A stretch of DNA of 39,739 nt from Chloroflexota bacterium (GTDB taxonomy: Bacteria; Chloroflexota; Anaerolineae; Aggregatilineales; J027), in assembly GCA_016234595.1 (NCBI GenBank), contig JACRBG010000012.1:1-39739 (forward strand), written 5' to 3'. This document shows positions 24,284-31,552 of the stretch, piece after piece; within the stretch, counting starts at the first letter, position 1; each line of letters begins with the position of its first letter. The notes beneath the pieces are model-generated. The model was not told the origin of the DNA. It was given only the letters and a program-made list of their open reading frames with translations, and searched no databases. A program made the position numbers and the translations under genes.

Positions 24284-24622
24284 ATGGCAGGCAAGGCGAA
24301 AAAAACACGACTTGAAAAAGCTCAGGCATTGCTCGACCAAATGGATGCGGAGGAATTAGCTGCTTTACAACAGGCGATTGAAACCCACCTAACCGCCAGC
24401 AATACACCATCGCCTGCTAACAAAGGGGGGCAGGTGGGGATTGCCCAACCCAGTACCGCCAGTGGACACATTGAATTGAAGATGATTAATGGGTGTGGCC
24501 CGTATAAATATAAACGGGTGTTGGTGGGGGGGCGCTTGAAATCGGTGTATATTGGCAAGGCGACCCAAGCTGACATCAAAAAATATGGGGTGAAGAAGGG
24601 CCGGGGGACAACCAAAACATGA
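24284..24622 (+). CDS. Small basic protein with GPYKYKR...GRLKSVYIGK motif
   Basis: 112 residues. Residues 1-36 form a charged helix (KTRLEKAQALLDQMDAEELA). A flexible Pro/Ser linker follows, then residues about 62-100 hold GCGPYKYKRVLVGGRLKSVYIGK. That last segment resembles the short beta motif of DUF6788-like proteins often found near mobile or defence genes (weak recollection). It is strongly basic at the C-terminus, so nucleic-acid binding is possible. It sits directly behind a 13-bp inverted repeat and 89 bases before the TIR-membrane-SH3 gene on the same strand. Confidence 0.65.
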   Translation: MAGKAKKTRLEKAQALLDQMDAEELAALQQAIETHLTASNTPSPANKGGQVGIAQPSTASGHIELKMINGCGPYKYKRVLVGGRLKSVYIGKATQADIKKYGVKKGRGTTKT

Positions 24623-24711
24623 TAGTGCGATAGGCCAATTGCGAAATCGGCGGTAAGCGGCTATAAATGGCCTAGAGATTCATTTTATTTTGGGATGACA
24701 AGGGGGAAAAG

Positions 24712-25635
24712 ATGCCCCGTATTTTTATTTCCTATCGGCGGGCTGATAGCCGGACAATTACTGGCCGCATTTATGATCGCTTGGTCTATGCCTTTGGCGC
24801 GGACAATGTGTTTAAAGATGTGGATGACATTCCGTTAGGGAGCGATTTTCGGGAGGTCATTCATGATGCGGTTGCCAAAACGGATGTCCTAATGGTGATC
24901 ATCGGGCCACAGTGGGCCACGCTGACCGATCAGAAGGGACGGCGGCGATTGGATGACCCAGATGACTTTGTCCGTATCGAAGTTGAAGCGGGCTTGCGGC
25001 GGGATAATCCGGTGGTGGTCATTCCCGTATTGGTGGGTGGGGCGGTCATGCCGACGGATGCTGATTTGCCCGATAGCCTTGACCCGCTCGTGTTTCGCAA
25101 TGCGGCGATGGTGCGTGAAGACCCCGATTTTAATTCCGACATGGCGCGGTTGATTGACCAATTGAAACGTGATTTTCCAGAACCGACCCCGGCTATGACC
25201 CCTAAAACACAACGGCGGAGTGGTGTACCCAATACAGCGGCGGGGTGGTTGCTACCGGGGGTATTGGTGGTCATTGGGGTGGTGGTGCTGGCGCTGATTT
25301 TGTTGTTGAGTGGGGGCGACAAAAAAGACACGGTACGTAATGATACGGCCACGCCACCCATATTGAATCCATCCCCAAATGCCGAAGGGGTGTTGTGCAC
25401 CGTCGTCAATTTGCGGACGTTTCCGATTTTGCTGCGGCAAGGGCCAGCAGTCACTTATGACCGGGTGGGGACGCTGGAGCCCAATGAGGTTGGGTATGTG
25501 ATTGACCAAGACATCAGCCCTGATACGGGTAAGGTGTGGATGTTGGTCTATATCAACCGTGAAGGTGGGCCACTTGAAGGCTATTTGAAGGGCGACCAAC
25601 CAACCGAACAGACGACATGCCCGCCCCTAGAATAG
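24712..25635 (+). CDS. TIR domain protein with membrane segment and SH3-like domain
   Basis: 307 residues. The TIR domain (1-155) starts PRIFISYRRADSRTITGRIYD; it continues with VFKDVDDIPLGSDF, VLMVIIGPQW and DDFVRIEVEAGL, where E90 is the candidate NADase Glu. A Pro-rich linker leads to one membrane helix (about 178-200). Residues about 215-307 form a bacterial SH3-like module (VVNLRTFPILLRQGPAVTYDR, VWMLVYINREGG) predicted to lie outside. This TIR-membrane-sensor layout recurs in Chloroflexota and Cyanobacteria. It may signal from the envelope to NAD metabolism (inference). AGGGGGAAAAG precedes the ATG. It converges with UbiA with a 9-base overlap. Confidence 0.87.
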   Translation: MPRIFISYRRADSRTITGRIYDRLVYAFGADNVFKDVDDIPLGSDFREVIHDAVAKTDVLMVIIGPQWATLTDQKGRRRLDDPDDFVRIEVEAGLRRDNPVVVIPVLVGGAVMPTDADLPDSLDPLVFRNAAMVREDPDFNSDMARLIDQLKRDFPEPTPAMTPKTQRRSGVPNTAAGWLLPGVLVVIGVVVLALILLLSGGDKKDTVRNDTATPPILNPSPNAEGVLCTVVNLRTFPILLRQGPAVTYDRVGTLEPNEVGYVIDQDISPDTGKVWMLVYINREGGPLEGYLKGDQPTEQTTCPPLE

Positions 25636-26646
25636 GGGTTGATAACCACGCCGCCACATGGTCAAGGCCAAGCGGACGGGGGTCTGTAGAAGGCTGAAGA
25701 CCAACAGGGCCACTAGCAATTGAAGTAAAAGCGGCAGACGGTCGGCAAGCAACAAAACTAATGAGGTATAGGTATAGTGACCATGCAGCAGCGGCAATGA
25801 GGCCATCAACCCACGAAACGAGGTCAGGGTGAGCAGCATCCGCAAATGCAAGGCACCATAGATACTGAGGATAAGGCTGAAAATCAACACCAATAGCGGG
25901 GGGTGAAATTCGACTACTAAATAGAGGGTGGCGACGAGCATTAGGCTTTGCAAGATGAGGCTGTAGCGACGGAGGGCGGGTGGAATTAAGAGACTATCAT
26001 CCGTTTCAACCCGTGTGCCGATAGCAATAACAAAACTGCGGGCGCCATAGGCAAGATCGGTTTTGAGGTCTTTGAGGCCACTGGATACACTGTTGAGCAG
26101 CAGTAAGCCTAATCCAAGGGCCATCGCCCATAAAAGCGCCGAAGTGGGTGGGGTGGTTGTTCGGGCAAACATGACACTGAGGCCAAGCAACGATACCGAG
26201 GCCGCCAGCGCGATTTCGGGAATGAGGCGTGGCAAACGTCCCCACTTGCTCCACAAATCATAGATGATGCTGCACACAAGGCTGGCGCCAAGCATCAGAC
26301 TCCCCGCCCATCCATGTGAGAGGCACAACCACAAAAATAGAAAGGCCAGCGGGATTTGCAGCAGGGTGAATGACCATGCCTCGTGCCGCGTCAAGGCTCC
26401 AGTCGTCAAGGGGTGCTTTTGGCGGGCAGGGTGGGTGCGATCAACGGGGTGGTCAATCAGATCGTTCAAAGCGAAGCCAAAGAGATGCGTCGTTAGCCCA
26501 AGGCCAACCAGCCCCAGCCATTCGGTCAAGGAGAGGGCCATTTCATCAAGGGCGAAGGTACTTAAAATGGGGACGCTGATGGTCAAGGGTGACATGGGCA
26601 GGCGTCCGAGGTGGGCATAGGCCTTGAGTTTTGGGAAAAGCCCCAT
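25627..26646 (-). CDS. UbiA-family prenyltransferase
   Basis: 339 residues with about eight or nine membrane helices. The first Asp-rich motif N61-D-x-x-D-x-x-x-D69-R is in FALNDLIDHPVDRTHP. The second is in SGLKDLKTDLAYGARS. These bind Mg-diphosphate of an isoprenoid donor. UbiA enzymes prenylate quinone, haem, chlorophyll or lipid acceptors; the acceptor here is unknown. Its ATG overlaps the stop of the Cys-rich DUF5685 gene (TAATG), so the two are translationally coupled and likely act together. Confidence 0.88.
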   Translation of the reverse strand: MGLFPKLKAYAHLGRLPMSPLTISVPILSTFALDEMALSLTEWLGLVGLGLTTHLFGFALNDLIDHPVDRTHPARQKHPLTTGALTRHEAWSFTLLQIPLAFLFLWLCLSHGWAGSLMLGASLVCSIIYDLWSKWGRLPRLIPEIALAASVSLLGLSVMFARTTTPPTSALLWAMALGLGLLLLNSVSSGLKDLKTDLAYGARSFVIAIGTRVETDDSLLIPPALRRYSLILQSLMLVATLYLVVEFHPPLLVLIFSLILSIYGALHLRMLLTLTSFRGLMASLPLLHGHYTYTSLVLLLADRLPLLLQLLVALLVFSLLQTPVRLALTMWRRGYQPLF

Positions 26647-27914
26647 TAAGTACAGTCACCCACGTCGCACCCATCGAGGCCGTCACAATCGAGGTTGTCG
26701 GTGCAACCATCTAACATAGCCCCGTCGCAGCTATCCAAGCCGCTGCCACATTTGACCAGCCCCAAACCGCCCTCGCAAACCCCGTTCAGGGCTTCACTTA
26801 GGCAAAAGGCATCGCTGTTATACGAGCCAAATTGACTGCCACCGCTACAGGCATATAAATCGCAATCGTCGCTGCAATTGCCACGATTGGTTTTACGTTT
26901 ACGACCTAATTCTTCTTCAATCGCCATCCCGCCGAACTCCGGGCCAACACTGACAAACGTCAGCCCTTTGGCGGCAGCAGCAGCGGGTAAAATGAAGAGA
27001 GCCGCTTTCAAAATATCCATTTTTTTCCATGGGCGATAGTGCCATGTTTTGGCGGTGGCAAGCTGCTGATGCAGTTCGTGGATAACATTATCGAGCGGTT
27101 CGATGAGCAGGGTCGCCAGCGTTGCTTCAGCCCGATACAGCGTGAGATGGGGCAATTGGGCTTGGATGGCGGCGCGGATGGCTTCAAAACGACCGAGTAA
27201 CCACTGTTGACCATCGGGTACAAGCCGAAAACCAGCCTCGGTTGCCACTGAAAAACGACGTAAGGGGTTGAATGTGCCTGCCGTCATATCTTGTGGATAA
27301 TCGGCGTAGGCATCCATCAGATAGACGTAGGCGCCATAGTTGGCCCCAATCACGGCTAGCGCCTCGGCATTTTCGGGTGTGCCCGCAAGGACAGCAGTAT
27401 GAGCAAATAGCTGGGCACTCACAAGGGCGGATGGCTGGGCTGGATCACCTGATTCAGATTGCTCGGCAAGGGCTTGGGTGGTCATCAAGGCGCTGAGGGT
27501 TGCAGTATCAAACCCTAGAGCTTCAAGGGCGTGCTGGGCAGCAAGGGCAGGGCGACGGGTTAATTGATGGGCGAGGCGGGCACGTGGGCCGGGACTGTCG
27601 GCAAGGTCATCCGCGATTTTGACATCGGCTAGGCTGACAGCGGCTTGAGCGGCAAATTCACTGGCGAGGTCTTGGTGGGTGCGCACATGTCGGGTCGGGT
27701 TGAGGGGGCAGCGACGCATCACCACCTCGGAAGTGGTAGGGGTTTGGGCGCTGGTCAACAGATTGAGCAAAATAATTTCGCCACTGGTCAAAAGGCGGGC
27801 CAAGTGTCCATAATGGTCGCCGAGGGCGTGGCACAGACTGCACATATGTAGGCGATACTCGTGGCGAGCCTCCCCTGTTAGATGAGCGGAAAACTGATGT
27901 TGTTTTCTAAGCAC
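26646..27914 (-). CDS. DUF5685 family protein with Cys-rich tail
   Basis: 422 residues. The N-terminal HMCSLCHALGDHYGHLARLL (about residues 23-42) is the signature of the DUF5685 family, including a CxxCH motif. The middle 300 residues are helical with an Asp-rich DAYADYPQDMTAGTFNP segment reminiscent of prenyl-diphosphate binding proteins. The last ~75 residues contain 11 cysteines with Gly and Asp (for example DGCTDNLDCDGLDGCDVGDC). These could bind metal or form disulfides. The start is a GTG at 27914 with GGACGGA upstream. It is coupled to the UbiA gene. The product of this pair is unknown. Confidence 0.78.
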   Translation of the reverse strand: MLRKQHQFSAHLTGEARHEYRLHMCSLCHALGDHYGHLARLLTSGEIILLNLLTSAQTPTTSEVVMRRCPLNPTRHVRTHQDLASEFAAQAAVSLADVKIADDLADSPGPRARLAHQLTRRPALAAQHALEALGFDTATLSALMTTQALAEQSESGDPAQPSALVSAQLFAHTAVLAGTPENAEALAVIGANYGAYVYLMDAYADYPQDMTAGTFNPLRRFSVATEAGFRLVPDGQQWLLGRFEAIRAAIQAQLPHLTLYRAEATLATLLIEPLDNVIHELHQQLATAKTWHYRPWKKMDILKAALFILPAAAAAKGLTFVSVGPEFGGMAIEEELGRKRKTNRGNCSDDCDLYACSGGSQFGSYNSDAFCLSEALNGVCEGGLGLVKCGSGLDSCDGAMLDGCTDNLDCDGLDGCDVGDCT

Positions 27915-27997
27915 GGCAATCCGTCCAGTTTGGTAAAATTAGTTTGGAATCATTTTAGGCATAACTGAAATCGGTGCAACTAGAAGCGAGAACTTTG

Positions 27998-28642
27998 ATG
28001 AAAAAACAACCTAGCCGTACCTACGCAACCAATCTGAGCGATGATGAACTGATTTTGTTGGATGCCCTTTACGCTGGATCCATTGAGTTTGCGGGCTTGC
28101 TGGCGGAGAATTTTCGAGAAGCCACCGAGCTTGATTATGTCCATCATTTTAGCTATGAGGAATTGGTGCAAGTGGTGGATGGTATGGTCGGGCGGGGCGT
28201 GATGGACTTGCTGCGGATGGCCGACGATGATGAGGATGAGGATATTCGCGTGGGGTTAACCGGAGCAGGGGGCGGTTTGTGGGAACAGGAACGCGAACCG
28301 GATTGGCAACGCTATTGCGTTTATTTTATGGGTACAGAGATGGATTTAGATGGTAATGAGGTGTGGTTTGCCGAGGTGCAATCGCCGACATTTGATACGG
28401 CGGCTGAATTCCTTGAGGTGGCAATTGAATCTGGCCTGTTCCCTGAAGTTGATTTAGAGCAGATGGAAATACAGGAATATGTTGGGGAGAATTTGGTAGG
28501 GTGGCGTTCGTTTGAGGTCGTGTTGGTGCTGCGTGTGCCGTGCGGGGCGGTGGAAGAAGATACCCCGGTGGACTGGGATTTATATGAAGAAAAGCGAACA
28601 TGGTGGACGGATTTGATGGAATGGGGAGGGTTGCAGGCATGA
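27998..28642 (+). CDS. Undescribed winged-helix-like paralogue family, copy C
   Basis: 214 residues. Like copies A and B it has RTYATNLSDDELILLDALY at the N-terminus, LTGAGGGLWEQEREPDWQRY in the middle and VDWDLYEEKRTWWTDLMEWG at the end. The start is set at 27998 by alignment with the other copies rather than the GTG at 27974. It is very acidic (a run of Asp/Glu near residue 75). The HicB-like gene at 28639 overlaps its stop as ATGA, so the two are translationally coupled. This is the clearest sign that the family works with a toxin-antitoxin-type partner. It is divergent from the DUF5685 gene. Confidence 0.75.
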   Translation: MKKQPSRTYATNLSDDELILLDALYAGSIEFAGLLAENFREATELDYVHHFSYEELVQVVDGMVGRGVMDLLRMADDDEDEDIRVGLTGAGGGLWEQEREPDWQRYCVYFMGTEMDLDGNEVWFAEVQSPTFDTAAEFLEVAIESGLFPEVDLEQMEIQEYVGENLVGWRSFEVVLVLRVPCGAVEEDTPVDWDLYEEKRTWWTDLMEWGGLQA

Positions 28643-28884
28643 CCTTGGGGGATGCGGTGTTTCTGATTGATTTTGACCAGACCAAAGATGGACATTGGCT
28701 GGCGGATGTCAGCGATATGTATGGGGTCGAAGTTTATGCCAAGACCCGTGAGGAAGCCCTTGTCAAATGTGAGGCCTTAGCACGGCGGGTGGTGGCTTTG
28801 CATCCGATTACCCGTGAAATCCGTTATCGCGCTCTAAATCGAGGTGGGGCACGCCGCGATTGGCAACTCGATTCTGATTTCTAG
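28639..28884 (+). CDS. HicB-like protein coupled to copy C
   Basis: 81 residues. AVFLIDFDQTKDGHWLADVS followed by YGVEVYAKTREEALVKCEAL is the HicB core, homologous to the 57-residue protein at 5702. About 25 further residues follow (HPITREIRYRALNRGGARRD), a basic tail unlike standard HicB ends. ATGA overlaps the stop of the winged-helix-like gene and GGAGGG lies about 9 bases upstream. No HicA gene is present, so the natural partner may be copy C itself (inference). Confidence 0.8.
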   Translation: MTLGDAVFLIDFDQTKDGHWLADVSDMYGVEVYAKTREEALVKCEALARRVVALHPITREIRYRALNRGGARRDWQLDSDF

Positions 28885-28948
28885 GGGCAGTGGCGATCAA
28901 ACAACTCGCATACCGTAATTCTCCTTATTTCGCATGAGAATTTGATGA

Positions 28949-28969
28949 CAAGTGGCAATTGCCGCCTTG
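28949..28969. promoter_or_regulatory. Palindrome GGCAATTGCC flanked by CAAG/CTTG
   Basis: A 10-base perfect palindrome (28954-28963) with outer CAAG (28949-28952) and CTTG (28966-28969) arms, 58 bases upstream of the start at 29028. It is a candidate operator for that gene; no T-run follows. Confidence 0.4.
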
Positions 28970-29027
28970 TGGAATTGATGGTACGGTGACTTTATATTAA
29001 GAAAAAATGGATATATGGAGGGATAAC

Positions 29028-29477
29028 ATGCTTACTCAGCTACTGGCAGAGAACATTGGTGTGTCACAATCCGATATCCAAGCGCTCACCCGCTTGTCGC
29101 GCGCAGAGTTATATGAAAACCCCACCTACCAGAACTTAGTCAACGACCTTGATTTTGATCTCCTCCATGAGACTTTGCCGATTGCACGCAAGGTGTATGA
29201 ATCTACTTTGCCCGCTGTGATTGAAGCCATCAGCGATACCTATCGTTATAAAGGGCGGGGTATGACCGCATTTACATTGGGCAATTGGTTGGTTGGGTTT
29301 CTATCGCAACCTGATCAATTGTATCAACTGGTGGAGTATCATAATCGGGTTCCCTTGCAAGTGATTGAAGAGGGATTGCCGATGATATTAAAATCACTAG
29401 GGGAAATGGAGGCAGGGGGAACTGAATGGACTAAGGCCATGGCGGTTCTTTCATTACCCTTTTTCGCCGCGAAATAA
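29028..29477 (+). CDS. Hypothetical protein
   Basis: 149 residues, predicted all-helical and soluble, no recognised family. The N-terminal LAENIGVSQSDIQALTRLSRAEL could form a small DNA-binding-like helical bundle. The C-terminus has FTLGNWLVGFLSQPDQLYQL and ends FFAAK. The start at 29028 is chosen over 29007 because GGAGGG lies 5-6 bases upstream. It is monocistronic, with a bidirectional terminator after it. Confidence 0.6.
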   Translation: MLTQLLAENIGVSQSDIQALTRLSRAELYENPTYQNLVNDLDFDLLHETLPIARKVYESTLPAVIEAISDTYRYKGRGMTAFTLGNWLVGFLSQPDQLYQLVEYHNRVPLQVIEEGLPMILKSLGEMEAGGTEWTKAMAVLSLPFFAAK

Positions 29478-29495
29478 ACGCTTTGGCATAGAGCA

Positions 29496-29527
29496 AATTC
29501 TCACCTGTGCACAAGTAGGTGAGTATT
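29496..29527. terminator. Bidirectional terminator between convergent genes
   Basis: CTCACCT (29500-29506) pairs with AGGTGAG (29517-29523), and the flanking AAAT/ATTT extends the stem with one mismatch. It lies exactly between the stop codons of the 29028 (+) and MarR (-) genes and has A/T tracts on both sides. Confidence 0.7.
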
Positions 29528-29979
29528 TAAACATCATCTGGCAATTTGAGGATTTTTTGCAAAGCCGTACTAAACACTTGCGCCTCAGTATTGGTCAAAT
29601 TGACAGCGAAGTGATTTTGAATTCCCGCCGCATAAATAGGCCACGCCTTACGTAGGGCATCGTGACCTGCCTCGGTGAGTACAGCATAATAGCCCCGCCG
29701 ATCTTCGGGATTGGGTTCGCGTTTTAATAACCCCGCATTTTCCAATTTGTCCACCAAGCGTGTGAGTCCACTGCGACTTAGGACGACCTTATCGGCCAGT
29801 TCATAGAGGCGCAGGCGGTGGTCGGACGCTTCGACGAGTTCGACCAAGACATCATACCAATGCAGCGGGATGCACCCGGCGGCAACGAGTTCGCGGTCAA
29901 TGGCGTCTATCAAAGTAGCATGGGTCGTAATAAATAAGCGCCATGCGTTGAGGTGAAGTTCATCGGGTTTTATGTTCAT
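29527..29979 (-). CDS. MarR family transcriptional regulator
   Basis: 150 residues with the MarR winged helix. LELVEASDHRLRLYELADKV and VLSRSGLTRLVDKLENAGLL form the helix-turn-helix, followed by the wing REPNPEDRRGYYAVLTEAG with the conserved D-R-R. The family binds palindromes as a dimer and releases on phenolic, quinone or oxidant signals. The start at 29979 fits the family; longer ATG starts at 30015 run through the operator region. It is divergent from the Rieske ferredoxin gene, with palindromes between, the usual arrangement for control of a divergent target and itself. Confidence 0.9.
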   Translation of the reverse strand: MNIKPDELHLNAWRLFITTHATLIDAIDRELVAAGCIPLHWYDVLVELVEASDHRLRLYELADKVVLSRSGLTRLVDKLENAGLLKREPNPEDRRGYYAVLTEAGHDALRKAWPIYAAGIQNHFAVNLTNTEAQVFSTALQKILKLPDDV

Positions 29980-30003
29980 GCTCTCTATTCTAACAATAAG
30001 TAG

Positions 30004-30058
30004 TTGCATGTGCAATTATTCCATGATATAGTTGCATATACAATCATTGCAAGAACAA
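30004..30058. promoter_or_regulatory. Tandem MarR-type operators
   Basis: TTGCATGTGCAA (30004-30015), TTGCATATACAA (30032-30043) and TTGCAAGAACAA (30047-30058) all fit TTG-N6-CAA; the first is a perfect inverted repeat. They lie in the gap between the divergent MarR gene and the Rieske gene and are spaced 28 and 15 bases apart. They are probable binding sites for this MarR protein. Confidence 0.7.
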
Positions 30059-30090
30059 CTAAATGAGAATACTATAAGGAGCAGTGAACC

Positions 30091-30396
30091 ATGCAAGTTC
30101 CATTGATTAATGTTCAAGAAATCCCCGCTGAGGGAACCAAGACGGTTGAGTTTTTTGGGCGCGAGGTCTTGGTGTTTATGGCCGAGGGCAATCCGCGTGC
30201 GATTATGAACGCCTGCTTGCATATTGGTGGGCCGTTGGAACAGCAGGGGTGTGAATTTGTCTGCCAATGGCATCAGGCTAAATATGATGTGGGTACGGGG
30301 AAACGAACTGATGGGCCAGCCCCTAAAGATGCCCGCTTGATGTATATCCCCACCCGCGTCTTGGATGGTGTTTTGACCTATGTGTATGGGGAATGA
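30091..30396 (+). CDS. Rieske [2Fe-2S] ferredoxin
   Basis: 101 residues. The Rieske motif is C42-L-H44 and C58-Q-W-H61, with 13 residues between the pairs. The cluster is held by two Cys and two His. There is no membrane segment, so this is a soluble ferredoxin of the kind that passes electrons to ring-hydroxylating or other oxygenases or reductases. No oxygenase is adjacent. AAGGAG lies 8 bases before the ATG. Its promoter region carries the MarR-type palindromes, so induction by aromatic or oxidant signals is likely. Confidence 0.9.
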   Translation: MQVPLINVQEIPAEGTKTVEFFGREVLVFMAEGNPRAIMNACLHIGGPLEQQGCEFVCQWHQAKYDVGTGKRTDGPAPKDARLMYIPTRVLDGVLTYVYGE

Positions 30397-30409
30397 AGTT
30401 TGGCGGCGA

Positions 30410-30444
30410 GGGCGATTTTGGGAGATCGCCCCATAACTTTTTTT
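30410..30444 (+). terminator. Terminator after the Rieske gene
   Basis: GGGCGAT (30410-30416) and ATCGCCC (30425-30431) form the stem. A run of seven T at 30438-30444 follows after a short spacer. It lies between convergent genes and resembles the arms of the hairpin at 6347. Confidence 0.65.
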
Positions 30445-31477
30445 ATGACTGGGTGAGATCGAAGACGATTTTGCCGACCGCTTGGCGTGTTTCGAGGAGA
30501 TGGTGGGCGAGGGGGGCTTGGTTGAGTGTTAACCGACGGGCGATAATGGGTTGGATTTTGCCTCCGGCCAACCATTCAAACAGCATATTCAAATCACTGT
30601 GATAGTGGTCGCTTTCGTCGTCAACCCCCGCAAAAAATTTGACGGTTTTGGTTGGGTCGTTACCCGCAAAAGCATTAATCCGCTCAATCTCGGCTCCGGC
30701 ATGTTGGGCGACATCTTCCCCACTCATGGAGGACAACCCATAAACAATCAGCCGGCCATTGGGGCGTAAGAGGCGATAGCTGCGGCCTACGTAATCGCCA
30801 CCGATGGGGTCAATTACAATATCGAGGCCTTCTTTGCTTGTGTGCTGAACGACCTCGGTAAAATCTTGGGTGGTGTAATCAATGGGTAGTGCCCCAAGCG
30901 CTTGAATGATTGACTGTTTGGCGCTTGACCCAGTAGCGAAGACTTTCAATCCCATGAGGCGACCTAATTGGAGGAGGGCTGTGCCAACGCCACCCCCACC
31001 GCCATGCACCAGCAGCGTTTCACCAGTTTGGGCACGGGCCTCATCATGCAAAATCTGATAGGCCGTCATGTAATTGAGGACAAGACAGACCGCCATAGCC
31101 GGGTCAAGATGGTCGGGGATGGGCACAAACATGCGGGCAAGGACGCAGACCATCTCGCTGTACCCAAATAGACGATACATGCCAGTGGTGGTATCCATCG
31201 CAAAGGTTAGCCCTGCGACGTGCTGCCCTACTGAAAATTGTGTGACCCCTGTGCCAAGTTTATCCACCACACCCACCACATCATAACCCAATGGGAAAGG
31301 GGGTGAGGGATAAGCGGCTTGGGGAGCCTGCCGACGGGCTACATCACCCCACGCAACGCCAGCGGCTAACACTTTGACACGGATTTCGTTCGCCGCTGGT
31401 TCAGGGACATCCGATTCAAAAACTTGGAGAACTTCAGGCGGGCCATAGGCGGTAGCGAGAACGTGACGATATTTCAT
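30443..31477 (-). CDS. Zinc-free quinone oxidoreductase (MDR superfamily)
   Basis: 344 residues. The N-terminal domain has GPPEVLQVFESDVPEPAANE and VLAAGVAWGDVARRQ. The nucleotide-binding domain has LLVHGGGGGVGTALLQLGRL with the GxGxxG-type turn for NADPH. The Cys/His zinc ligands of alcohol dehydrogenases are absent, placing it with the quinone oxidoreductase (QOR, crotonase-reductase-like) group. It reduces quinones or enones with NADPH. AAGGAAG precedes the ATG. It converges with the Rieske gene and fits the quinone-stress theme of the region. Confidence 0.9.
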   Translation of the reverse strand: MKYRHVLATAYGPPEVLQVFESDVPEPAANEIRVKVLAAGVAWGDVARRQAPQAAYPSPPFPLGYDVVGVVDKLGTGVTQFSVGQHVAGLTFAMDTTTGMYRLFGYSEMVCVLARMFVPIPDHLDPAMAVCLVLNYMTAYQILHDEARAQTGETLLVHGGGGGVGTALLQLGRLMGLKVFATGSSAKQSIIQALGALPIDYTTQDFTEVVQHTSKEGLDIVIDPIGGDYVGRSYRLLRPNGRLIVYGLSSMSGEDVAQHAGAEIERINAFAGNDPTKTVKFFAGVDDESDHYHSDLNMLFEWLAGGKIQPIIARRLTLNQAPLAHHLLETRQAVGKIVFDLTQS

Positions 31478-31552
31478 CTGGCTTCCTTCACGATATAAAA
31501 CAACAGAGCAGTGGGCTGCCCTGTTGTTAAATAATAGTCACTCGGAAATGGA

